The position numbers and the translations under genes were made by a program. 64,000 nt of DNA from Elephas maximus indicus (Eukaryota > Chordata > Mammalia > Proboscidea > Elephantidae). The DNA is taken from assembly GCF_024166365.1 (NCBI RefSeq), contig NC_064843.1, forward strand, positions 61,528,532 to 61,592,531, read 5' to 3'. Every line of letters begins with the position of its first letter. The first letter of the stretch is position 1. Shown here piece by piece: positions 22,955 to 32,849 of the stretch. The notes below the pieces were generated by a model, which saw only the letters and a program-made list of their open reading frames with translations, was not told where the DNA came from and did no database searches.

Positions 22955-25160
22955 AGAGATCATACTGTGTAGAATATATTTTTACCTTGCATGTGATTCT
23001 GTTTGATATTTGGAAATACCCTGTCACCAGTTTTGTTAGTTCGTCACATGTTTACCCAGTAATACTTGCAGGTGATAAAAAAGACAATTGTGTGCCCAGA
23101 AGGTAAAATTAGTAAACGGGCGATAAGTTAAATCTGTATTCCAACATCAGAAGGATCGATGGTGTAAGGAAGTTCCGAAGAACTTTTGAAATAGGAAGCG
23201 GATATCACAACCCGATTCATGCTGCAGATCACCAGCAAAATATACCCGAAAACTGGGAAGATCAGGGAGCCCACCTACAGGTTTAGATTGTAAGAGGGTG
23301 GGTGGTGGGAAATTCATCGAGTGCATTTTCTTTGACCCTGAGCATGGCTGCTTTGCATCAAGAGGTCGCTGGTACATATCACCTGGAACGGGAATCAGAA
23401 ACCCTGTTTTTGTTAATAAATGGAACAAATTACTTGCCTGCTGGAAAACACACAGACTCATGAACCAACAGGAACAACACATAAATCAAGATTGTTTCAC
23501 TTAATTGTTTGAATCTCTTTTAGCAGATAGCATGACACAATGTGTGACTCAATTTTTGAACAGCAAAGCTTAAAATTTGTTTTCCTGGGCAGAATTCCGG
23601 CTTTGTTCATTACTTGTATTTATTTTCTATTTGTATTTATATTCAGTATTTGTATTTACAAGAATTACACGGCTATTGGGAGGAAAAATCATAGTTGGCA
23701 TGGCAGAACTATATACCCGTTATCCAACTCTTTGCTACGAACTGCGTAATTATTTGGAACTCCAAAGTTGTTTGATGCTTCTCAGAAATGAAATTGTTCC
23801 GGAACACTAGACGCTGATTTTTCCGAGACAGGCAAAAACAAGCGGTAAACGCCACTAATTCCTTCACAAGTGTGGTTTACACAAATGCAGGGGTCATTTA
23901 GTCGAGGGCCCAGCTTCAGCCATATGGTGCAAACTGGGGAGCCTGAATGGGGAACAATTGCTACTGGGCCACTCTTGAGAATGCAGACCCAAAACACATG
24001 GAACCATATTTCAGGGGCCTACAAATGAGTCAGCACAAGCAACTATCTGCCCCCTTTCCCCCCTAAGAGGACCTGGGTCAAATTCACCAGCAAATGGAAG
24101 GAGTTTTGTGGCAGGCCCTGGGACTCGGGTGGAGATTAACACAACAAGCTCAGAAGATCAACTGTTATGACTTCTGTGACCAAATGTAACCAATAAACAG
24201 CCTCTGGTGGCATAGAAGTGACCCCAATTAACAATGTTAACCTTAATACCAAACCATGCATAATTTTGATTATAAGCTTTCCTTTGCTGCCTTTTTCAAA
24301 GTACTAGACTTGGACCTCTAAGTATCCTGGCAGACTTGAAAATATCTAGAATATATTTTAGTCTACACAACTTATTTGGCAAGGTTATTTTATCACTGCC
24401 CATATTCAGAAGGTGGGTAATTTCCTGGACCTAGGTAGGAATTTTAGCACGTGTGCAAACTCGAGACTGTATCACTGAGGAACGAGTTTGCTGTGAATGA
24501 AAGAAGAAGCTGATAATCTGTGATCATAGCTTCACGCTGGCTGTTAGGAGAAGAAAACTATTTTCTACTTGCTGGGGGTAAAACACGCAAAAAGGAAGGG
24601 CTTCTGCAATACCAATATTTGGACTTCTCTCTGTGTCCATAAGGCGTAAATTCTGCAGAGATGGAGTTTTGAGCAAAGAATATTGACAAGAAAGTACCAA
24701 AATTCATTTTCAAGTTTTAGTCCCCCAAATCACACACAACCACCTCACCTCACTGGTGCCTCTAATGATCTCAGGACACAGCTTGTTTTAGTAAAGAGTG
24801 CAGTCCTGGAAACCCAGAAACGGCTCTCTATTGTTTTATGACACCCAAATATCCCAGGAAGGCAAAAGAAGAAGGAGGGGAGGAAGGGCAACAGTGTGTG
24901 GAGGATAAAACATAAAGCTAGCCAATCAACGTTGACTCTTAGAAGAGGGCGTGAGAGAGGGAGCCAGCTTGAAGCAGAGGGAGTGTTAGCCAAGGAGCAC
25001 AGAGAGGGACTCCGCTGGAAAGTCGCCGTGTGTGAGAAGCTGTTGATTGTTTTGTGGTGGAGGGAAGAGGTGATGATAAGGCTGGGATAAAGTGAGCGCG
25101 GGGATCAGGGGCGCAGAGCCCGGCAGCTGTATGCTAATGTTCACAGAAACCAAGCCTACC
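22955..25160. other. CFAP61-INSM1 spacer, no supported gene
   Basis: Moderately AT-rich sequence with no recognised repeat and no exon-like open frame. Distal regulatory elements of INSM1 could lie here, but none can be shown from one sequence. Confidence 0.5.
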
Positions 25161-25161
25161 T

Positions 25162-25178
25162 CCCCCCCCCCCCCCCCC
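25162..25178. repeat. C17 homopolymer
   Basis: Seventeen consecutive C bases at the edge of the CpG-rich domain. Length is likely to be polymorphic or misassembled. Confidence 0.9.
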
Positions 25179-25261
25179 ACTATTAAAGCTGGCGGCCAGG
25201 AGGCCACACATCACTGAACAAATAGGCGCTCTCTAGACAAAATAACATACGTCGGCCTGCA

Positions 25262-25722
25262 GGGAGGGGTAGAGAGGGTGGGGCGGCAGTCAGAGGGAAG
25301 GAGAGCGCGAAGGGGGGCGAGGGCAGAAATGGAGGGAGAAGGGTGGAGGGAGAGTGAGAGGGAAAGATGGAGAGAGGAGAGGGACCAAGGGGAAGATAGA
25401 AAGAAGGAGAAAGGAGAGGGAAAGTCACCGGGAGTGAGCCCCAGAAGGGGCGGGGGGCAGAGACTGGGACTGAGGGGAGTGGAGAAGGAGTGGGGGCAGA
25501 GTGAAGGATGGCGGAGGAGGGCAGCAGGGCTGGGGTAGGAGAGAAAGGAGAGGGGGAGAGAAGGAAAGAGACAGGGAAGGGGGAGAGAGACCACAGAGAC
25601 AGGGGGTGAGAGGAGGGAGGGAGGAGGAGAGAGATGGGACAAGGGAGGGTGGGGAGAGAAGGAGAGGGTAAAGGGGGAGATGTGGGGCCGCGGGAAGGGC
25701 AGAAACAAGAAAGAGGGAGACC
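25262..25722 (+). repeat. Polypurine (GA-rich) tract
   Basis: About 460 bases are overwhelmingly G and A on the + strand: GGGAGGGG, GAGAGGGAAAG and GAAGGAGAAAGGAGAGGG blocks with few pyrimidines. The long proline/serine/leucine-rich open frames on the minus strand (25183-26265 and others) are produced by this composition. Confidence 0.9.
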
Positions 25723-28700
25723 CAGGCCATTGCAAAAATGTGCGCCCCTTCTGGCCTCCACTCCTGGAGCCTTTGAGGAAGGGTTGAGGTCGCCGGCCTT
25801 CCTGGCCAGTTTTTGCTCGGGTGTGTTGGTTCCTTTTCTCCTCACAGGAGGAAGCAGACCCCTCTTGTTCCCCACGTTCAATGTCATTCTGGCTCGTTCA
25901 ATCCATCCCGCTCTTCCAGGCGTGATTCTCTGGTTATGGCTTTCCCACATTCTCTGGCGGCGTCTTGGCCAGCTTTTGCCAACACCATCTTCCCCGCTGT
26001 CCGGCCGGGGCCTTCCCGACCCCTCCCGACCCCGGCCCGGACGGTGCCACCGAAGCAAAAACAAACAGCCTTGAGGGCACTTCACGGAGCGCGCGGTGCC
26101 AGACCGCACGCTCGGGGGAGAAAGGCGGCGGCCAGCCACCCCGCGGCCCCCGCCGAATAATGGGCGCCGGCAGCTTGCCGGGGTACTCGACCCTCGAGGG
26201 GGAACCCTGGAGCAGCCGGCTCCCGCGCCGGCGCGGCCTCGCCTTGTTCGCTCTCTTTCATACACTCTCCTTTTGTGTGGAATTATTTCAACGGAAGATC
26301 CCTGGCAGCTTTATGCTAATTTGCCGGACAAAGGCTACGGCCCGCAGGCGGGGGCCCCGGAAGGTGCCCGGAGGCCCGGGCGGGGCGGCGGGCAGGCAGC
26401 GCGTGGCTCTCGCGTGCCCCTTAGACTGACACACAACCCCTCATTCCTGCGAACACAAAGCCTTGGCCCGGCTCGGGCCGGAGCGCACTGCGCACTGGGT
26501 CGCCAGCCCTCGGGGTCCTCGGAGCCCGCCGGCCGGAGGCTGGCACTAAACACGGAAACGCGGAATTCAGGCCGGGCCGTGGCTCGTGGGGCCCGAGAGC
26601 CTGGGGTGGATGGAGACTTCTGCGAAGCCAGGAGAGGGGTCCGCAGCAGAGTGGGGATGGGGGGTGGCTGCCGACGACTCCCGCCTGGCTACCCTCAACG
26701 CGCAACCCGCCACGGGATGAGATTGCGAACCCGCCCATCTTCGCCTCTAGTGAACTCAGGGGCTGCCTGGGCTCCCCGATACCCCACGGGGCCAACTCCT
26801 CGGCCGAAATTCCCCGCTTTGGCCCTTAATTCCAAGCTTCGTGCTTTCCAGAAACTCCCTGGAGCCTTGATTCTTGAGGCACAACCAAGGTGGGGGGTCA
26901 CAGTGGACCCTGGCGCGCTCCCTAACACCAGGCCAGCTCCGAGGCAGTCGAAAGAAGAACCCAAAGCGAGGACTTTAGGACAAGAAATTAATCTGGATCC
27001 CCAGATGTTTGCAAAAAAGCTGGCCAGGCCCCCACAGGGGAGGGAAGGAGCCACCTTGGGCCGAGGAAGGACCCTTTGGTGCCCCGCCTGGGATCCCTCA
27101 GCTCACCGACTCCCCTGGCCAGCTCCAAGTCCTCCTAGAGCCGGGCAAGTCAGAGCTAAGTGTTCTCCCATCCCAGCTCCATAGGAGCCTTTCCTGGCAT
27201 CGCACCCCGCAAAGGCCAGCCGCCGTGGTGAAGCTTTGCTCTTCCCAGAGGAAGACAGATATCTCAACTCGATGTTCCCACCCCTGTGGCTCACAGGTTC
27301 TGAGAAGTGAAATTACGCAGGAGGCGGCAGAGACCACGAGCCAGTACACGCGTGCGCTGGATGGGAGGTTGCTGCTGTACCCTCGCGGGCAGCTTAATTT
27401 TTCCCCAGCCCCGGTTTATGAAATTAGTTTCAAATACTTGTACTTTCCAAGTTACCATTTATTTTAACCGTACCCTTCTGAATGCAGATTTCATTTCAGC
27501 TGGCAAGACTAAAACCACAAATAAAGAAAAAGAAACGGATCCATTGAGTCTCGGGATCTCAAAAGCGTTCAATTCAGAGCCCTGTTTGAATTCCGTGCAT
27601 TCAGGCAGGGATTTTGTTTTGTTTTTTGGTCCTCTCCCTTTACAACTATGGGCGTTGTTATTTTTAAAGGATTCACTAGGTGACTAACTCTCCCTGTTAT
27701 CTGTTGAATGAAAGAAGTGTTACATATGCAGGACCAAATACCCCGCGGTCAGTTGGGGACGGCGGCCCGATCCCCCGCCCTATTATTCCACAACCCAGAT
27801 GGGATTCGTGATTAGAAAATAAAATCGGCCAAAGCTGTCCCGGAATCTCTTTCCCACTACTAATTTCATCAGCAGTATTAATCAGCGCTCAAAAGAGCAA
27901 GAAAATAACATCAGTTACTTTTAGATGGAGACATATTTATGCATTTTAGAGAAATTCATTTTAGGATTTCTAACTTTTTAAAAAGCCAACATTCATTGCA
28001 GTTAACCTTTTTTTAAAAGAGAGTAAGACTTTCAAATATATTCCATTATCTTTTTTTCTTTTCAGTCCGTGGGTTAAAAAAAAAAGTCACAAATATAAAA
28101 TCAGCAAATATCTTTCCCCTTGATTAACCAGAGAGATTTCCTAACGACTGTCCCCATCACAAGTTATTACTCATGTGGACGCTGTAAAAAAAAAAAAAAA
28201 TCTGGTTAATTTCCACGCCAGGGTATTTTCAGTGGGAAAATCCAAAACAATTAAATACCTTCGGGGGAATTAAGCGCAAGTAAAACTCTTTCAGCAAAAT
28301 CTATCCGCGTGCACAGAGTTTTGCAGAAAAAGTCTGTTTCCTTCCCTTTCAGTTAAGTGACATTTTCCTACAACATAAGACTTTGTATGTGGCTTTGCTA
28401 TTCTTTCCCCAGTGGTGTGCAATCGGGGCCACTGTGCACTCAGGGGGTTCTGCGCCCCCGCCCCCCCGAGATTCTGCCTTCCGTATTTCTGAGTTGGAAG
28501 TGAATGGAGGCAGGGGCCGGGTCTGAGTCCAAACCGGGCGGTGGCGGGGGGTGGGTGGGTCTTCCCTGTTGTCTTTTCCTGGTGGCACGGGGGAGGTGGC
28601 TTGTCCTCTCGGAGGCCGCAGCCTGCCTTGGAGGACAGATTGCCCCCCTCCCCCCAGCCAGCAGCACGCGTCTCTTTTGCGTCCAGATTGGCCGCGGCCG

Positions 28701-29693
28701 GCGCTCAATAGCAGGAGGTTAATTTCCTTCACAAAGGTGAAGGGGCACGGCTCCGGGGGGGCCCCGCGCCCAGACAGGCGGCCCATTTATTCCGCAGCGC
28801 CATGATTGGAGCCCTTGATTTAGCATCTGATGTCAACTGGCAGACAAAATACCCGCTCCGAATGAAAATGCATGAGGCCGCGCGGGGAGGGCGGAAACCA
28901 ACTTCACCCGGGCACACGCGGCTGATAGCTGGTTACCGGCTTTGGCCAAATCCACTCGGCTCAGCCCAGTCCTGGGCGGCGAAGGGGATGCAAAAGGCGT
29001 GGGTAGGGGCTCTCCAAGGACGCCCATGCCCGAGCCCCGGGGAACTTAAAAAGGAAAAGTTCAGAAATTCAAGTTCCTTTTGGAACCCAGCCCAGCCTGC
29101 CCCCGATCCCCCACGTCTGCTGGCGATTGAAGAAATGCGGTGCCAGTTGTTTCCCAAACTCTAAAGAAATCGTCCTGGGACCCGCGGACGCGCTGAGGCT
29201 GTGAGCACTAACGTTCCACTTCGGCTGCAGCCAGAAAGGCCAAATCATCCACCCAAAGTCGGAACCCCGGGCTCCATTTTCACTTAAACCTGGGTCGCGC
29301 GGCCCACCTGTCCTGGCGCAGGCTGGGGCTCTTGGCTGCCGCGGTTTTGCGGCTATTTTAGACTGTTGACTTATTTCTGAAACTCCACACGGAGCTCCGG
29401 AGCAGCCCCCGGGCCCCGTCTCTCGCCCCGCTGCAGCACTCCCAGGTCCCAGCGCCCGCTGCTGTCCCCCACCCCACCCAATCAGCGCGCGCCACTTCTC
29501 CTCTGCTCCGGCTCGCGTATTGAGACCTCCTGACATATTTGGGGCCATTCTTGTCCTTTGTTGCTATTTTGCTCGCGACCCGCGGGTAATCCCCGCGCGG
29601 GAGCGGGGTGGGGGGGGGGAGCGCATTGTCGTACTGATGGACGGGCCCATTTGGCGGCCCCGCGCCCCCCGGAGGAGAGACACAAAGCCCAGG

Positions 29694-29699
29694 CACGTG
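29694..29699. promoter_or_regulatory. INSM1: CACGTG E-box upstream of INSM1
   Basis: A palindromic E-box about 470 bp upstream of the start codon. It is a sequence match only. Confidence 0.35.
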
Positions 29700-29824
29700 C
29701 GCCTTCCATAGAGGAGCAGCCGACCGTGAAGAGAGGCGGGACTGGGCGTGTGCCGGTGCCGGGCGGGGCGCGGCGCCGGGCGGAGTAGCGAGGGGCGCTC
29801 GCGGGGGCCCCGCGCCCTCAGGTA

Positions 29825-29830
29825 CATCTG
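29825..29830 (+). promoter_or_regulatory. INSM1: CATCTG E-box, candidate NEUROG3/NEUROD1 site
   Basis: CATCTG is the E-box form preferred by proneural bHLH factors. INSM1 is a known NEUROG3/NEUROD1 target through promoter E-boxes. The site lies about 175 bp upstream of the inferred transcription start. Whether it is the orthologous site is inference. Confidence 0.4.
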
Positions 29831-29923
29831 CTGCACCTACCGGGCGACCCCCGAGTCCTGGCTCCCTTTTTGCAGCCCCGTTGCCCTCCCACCCTACCAG
29901 GCGGAGGAGTTGCGGGCGCGCTG

Positions 29924-29928
29924 ATTGG
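29924..29928 (-). promoter_or_regulatory. INSM1: Inverted CCAAT box
   Basis: CTGATTGGCT contains ATTGG, a consensus NF-Y core, 45-49 bp upstream of the TTAAAA element. This is ordinary promoter spacing. Confidence 0.55.
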
Positions 29929-29972
29929 CTCCGGGGGAAGCGGGAGGCGAGAACAATGGCTCCCTCCCCCCG

Positions 29973-29978
29973 TTAAAA
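29973..29978 (+). promoter_or_regulatory. INSM1: TTAAAA, TATA-like element
   Basis: CCGTTAAAAGG stands out in otherwise GC-rich sequence, below a CCAAT box. It would place transcription initiation near 30000-30010 and give a 5' UTR of about 155-165 bases. Confidence 0.5.
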
Positions 29979-30163
29979 GGAAGCGGCTCCCAGACCTGGG
30001 GACAGGGACGCGCGTGAAGGGCGCAGAGCCGGGCCGAGCCGCCGCCGGCGCCACGCGTGTCCGCCGCCGCTGCGCCGGGCCATGGGCCTGGGGCACTGAG
30101 GGTGGCCGGGGGCGAGCGTGGAGGTGGGAGCGAGCCAGCGCCTTGGCCGCGCGCCGCGCCAAG

Positions 30164-31702
30164 ATGCCCCGCGGCTTCCTGGTGAAGCGCAGCAAGAAGT
30201 CCACCCCGGTGTCCTACCGGGTCCGCGGCGGCGAGGACGGCGACCGCGGGCTGCTAATCTCTCCGGGCTGTGGGGGCGCCCGCGCCGAGCCCCCACCGCC
30301 GAGCCCGGGGCCCGGACCGTTGCCGCCGCCACCGCCAGCCGAGCGCGCCCATGCGGCGCTCGCTGCCGCGCTCGCCTGCGCGCCTGGCCTGCCACCGCCC
30401 CCGCCCGGCCCGCGGGCCGCGCACTTCGGCAACCCCGAGGCCGCGCACCCGGCACCGCTCTACAGCCCCACGCGGCCGGTGAGTCGCGAGCATGAGAAAC
30501 ACAAGTACTTCGAGCGCAGCTTCAACCTCGGCTCGCCGGTCTCGGCCGAGTCCTTCCCCACACCCGCCGCGCTGCTCGGGAGCGGCGGCGGGCACGGCGC
30601 GGGCGGCGGCGGCACCTGCGGCGGCGACGCCCTGCTCTTCGCTCCCGCCGAGCTCAAGATGGGCACTGCGTTCTCGGCGGGCGCTGAGGCAGCCCGCGGG
30701 CCCGGGCCCGGGCTCCCGCTGCCCCCCGCCGCCGCCCTGCGGCCCCCGGGCAAGCGGCCCGCGCCCCCCGCCGCCGCCGCCGCCGCCGCCGCGGAGCCGT
30801 CCGCCAAGGCAGCCAAGGCCCCGGGTGTCAAGAAGCCCAAGGCCATCCGCAAGCTGCATTTCGAGGACGAGGTGACCACATCGCCCGTGCTGGGGCTGAA
30901 GATCAAGGAGGGCCCGGTGGAGGCGCCGCGGGGCCGCTCAGGGGGCGCGGCGCGGCCGCTGGGCGAGTTCATCTGCCAGCTGTGCAAGGAGGAGTACGCA
31001 GACCCGTTCTCTTTGGCGCAGCACAAGTGCTCGCGCATCGTGCGCGTGGAGTACCGCTGCCCCGAGTGCGCCAAGGTCTTCAGCTGCCCGGCTAACCTGG
31101 CCTCGCACCGCCGCTGGCATAAACCGAGGCCCGCGCCCGCTACCGCCCGCGCGCCGGAGCCTGAAGCCGCCGCCAGGGCTGAGGCGCGGGAGGCGATGGG
31201 CGGTGGCAGCGACCGCGACACGCCGAGCCCCGGCGGGGTGTCCGAGTCGGGCTCCGAGGACGGGCTCTACGAGTGCCACCACTGCGCCAAGAAGTTCCGC
31301 CGACAGGCCTATCTGCGCAAGCACCTGCTCGCTCACCACCAGGCACTGCAGGCCAAGGGCTCGCCGCCCGCGCCCCCGGCAGAGGACTTGCTGGCATTGT
31401 ACCCCGGGCCCGACGATAAGGCTCCACAGGAAGCGGCTGGCGACGGCGAGGCGGCCGGCATGTTGGGCCTGAGTGCGCCCGCCGAGTGCCACCTGTGCCC
31501 GGTATGCGGGGAGACGTTCCCCAGCAAGGGCTCCCAGGAGCGCCACCTGCGCCTGCTGCACGCCGCCCAGGTGTTCCCCTGCAAGTACTGCCCGGCCACT
31601 TTTTACAGCTCGCCGGGCCTCACGCGGCATATCAACAAGTGCCACCCGTCCGAGAACAGACAGGTGATCCTCCTGCAGGTGCCCGTGCGTCCCGCCTGCT
31701 AG
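30164..31702 (+). CDS. INSM1: INSM1, insulinoma-associated protein 1 (SNAG/C2H2 zinc-finger repressor)
   Basis: The single-exon gene encodes 512 residues; human INSM1 has 510. The N-terminus [20 protein letters not shown] is a SNAG domain, which recruits LSD1/KDM1A-CoREST and HDACs and must be N-terminal. The ATG at 30164 is therefore chosen, although the frame stays open upstream to 29870. Residues 41-85 are proline-rich (the cyclin D1-binding region in human). An eight-alanine run is at 203-210. Five zinc fingers follow: ZF1 C271/C274/H287/C289 (atypical, ends in Cys), ZF2 C299/C302/H315/H319, ZF3 C371/C374/H387/H391, ZF4 C445/C448/H461/H466, ZF5 C473/C476/H489/H494. The stop is TAG at 31700-31702. 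INSM1 is a nuclear transcription factor needed for differentiation of neuroendocrine, pancreatic endocrine and neuronal progenitor cells. The sequence is complete with no lesions. Confidence 0.97.
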   Translation: MPRGFLVKRSKKSTPVSYRVRGGEDGDRGLLISPGCGGARAEPPPPSPGPGPLPPPPPAERAHAALAAALACAPGLPPPPPGPRAAHFGNPEAAHPAPLYSPTRPVSREHEKHKYFERSFNLGSPVSAESFPTPAALLGSGGGHGAGGGGTCGGDALLFAPAELKMGTAFSAGAEAARGPGPGLPLPPAAALRPPGKRPAPPAAAAAAAAEPSAKAAKAPGVKKPKAIRKLHFEDEVTTSPVLGLKIKEGPVEAPRGRSGGAARPLGEFICQLCKEEYADPFSLAQHKCSRIVRVEYRCPECAKVFSCPANLASHRRWHKPRPAPATARAPEPEAAARAEAREAMGGGSDRDTPSPGGVSESGSEDGLYECHHCAKKFRRQAYLRKHLLAHHQALQAKGSPPAPPAEDLLALYPGPDDKAPQEAAGDGEAAGMLGLSAPAECHLCPVCGETFPSKGSQERHLRLLHAAQVFPCKYCPATFYSSPGLTRHINKCHPSENRQVILLQVPVRPAC

Positions 31703-32136
31703 AGCGCGCCCTCCCCCCGTCCGCCGGCCCCCTGAACTGTGCCTTCGCTTGGAGACCCACAACGAGAGCGCGCACTAGGCGTCCCGAACCCGCGTCCGCG
31801 CCGGGGGCGCCCACCCCTCCTGTCAAAGTGTCTTCTCCGCTTCTCACGGTGTGGCGTGACGGTAACCCCGACCCTCTCGTCGTGACTCTTTTTGGACCCC
31901 CTTTTGCGTTGTCTCCCCACCTCTCCCCCGATGGCGCAACAGGAGCCAATCCCTTTCTGTACAAGGGAGAGAAGCTGTACGCGTTTGTCTCGTGGTCGGA
32001 AGCCTCCCTTCGGAGGGAGAAGCTGTTTTCTTGCTAGTATTCGCTGTGTTCATGGTGTAGAAATGCGGCTTGCTCTCGCCTGCCACTCTGCTCTCTATGT
32101 ATGTAGCGTACGGGTTGTTTTGGGTGAGTCTTGAGG

Positions 32137-32142
32137 AATAAA
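32137..32142 (+). terminator. INSM1: Proximal poly(A) signal of INSM1
   Basis: AATAAA 435 bases after the stop. Its use would give a 3' UTR without the AU-rich cluster. Confidence 0.55.
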
Positions 32143-32818
32143 TGCCTTTATATTTCACAGGCTGTAAATTCAACTTCCCTCACGATTAGCTTTATTATGG
32201 CTTGTGAACTGCTGGAGTCTGGCTTTACCTTTTTGTATGTGAACAAATCAAATTGCTTAAAAAAGAGTTTTCTTTAGTATAGCCACAAATGCCTTGAACT
32301 GTTGTCTGTTTGAGATTGTTTTGGGGGGAGGGAACGGAATTACAGAAGATGGTGTAGAGACTGCCTCAATATTTCAAGTAAGAATTTTTTGGTTTGGTCA
32401 TCTTTGTTGAGGTAGAACTATATGAGTTTTCTCTAAATGTATATGTTGATTTATGAGTAATTGTTATTTATTCTTTATTTATTTATATTAATTATGAAGA
32501 TTATGATATTATTTGATTGCAGATTTTTTGGTGCGCCTTTTTTTCCCCCCCGCCACTCTTGACATTTCACTGTGCATTTTAGAAAAGAGCCTTTTTCTAA
32601 GGGGATCTGCTAAAAGTTTTAACTTTTGTATCTATTTGAGCGAATTACAGACAACCTACCCTTTTATTCTGCTTGGAGGATTTCAGAGGCCCTCATACAA
32701 CTGACAGCTCTTACTTTTAAATGCAATCTCTTTTCTACATACATTATTTTCTTAATTGTTAGCTATTTATAGAAAGCTTCAATAGAACTGTTTGGACTGT
32801 ATAACTATTTACTATTGA

Positions 32819-32824
32819 AATAAA
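32819..32824 (+). terminator. INSM1: Distal poly(A) signal of INSM1
   Basis: GAAATAAAATATTTTC contains AATAAA, about 1.12 kb after the stop. With this site the mRNA would be about 2.8 kb, the size usually given for INSM1. Confidence 0.7.
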
Positions 32825-32849
32825 ATATTTTCAAAGTCAAAGCAAAGTG

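Larger units (their letters stand above)
25940..31960. promoter_or_regulatory. INSM1: INSM1 CpG-rich domain (two dense blocks)
   Basis: CpG and GC content are high from about 25940 to 27300 and again from about 28420 to 31960, with an AT-rich gap around 27800-28400. Many overlapping long open frames in all phases here are composition artefacts. Such extended CpG domains are typical of developmental transcription-factor genes. The AT-rich gap with runs such as TTTTTAAAAGAG could be a conserved element, which needs comparison to show. Confidence 0.75.
31703..32845 (+). other. INSM1: INSM1 3' UTR
   Basis: About 1.1 kb between the stop and the distal poly(A) signal. The first 300 bases are GC-rich. 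The rest is AT-rich, with an AU-rich element cluster at about 32463-32490, including TTATTTATT at 32475-32483 and three ATTTA pentamers. This suggests a short-lived mRNA, in keeping with transient expression. Confidence 0.75.

Noticed and set aside
25183..26265. 360-codon minus-strand open frame, and its neighbours
   Set aside because: It is the complement of the polypurine tract and CpG DNA; the product is low-complexity Pro/Ser/Leu/Arg with no domain.
26096..27184. 362-codon + strand open frame upstream of INSM1
   Set aside because: Arg/Pro/Gly-rich translation of CpG island sequence with no recognisable domain; stop codons are simply rare at this composition.
30084..30095. G-rich site in the INSM1 5' UTR resembling the INSM1 recognition motif
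   Set aside because: The match to the motif as I remember it is incomplete, so autoregulation through this site is not claimed.
30254..31762. Long antisense and off-frame open frames over INSM1
   Set aside because: They are shadows of the INSM1 coding sequence.
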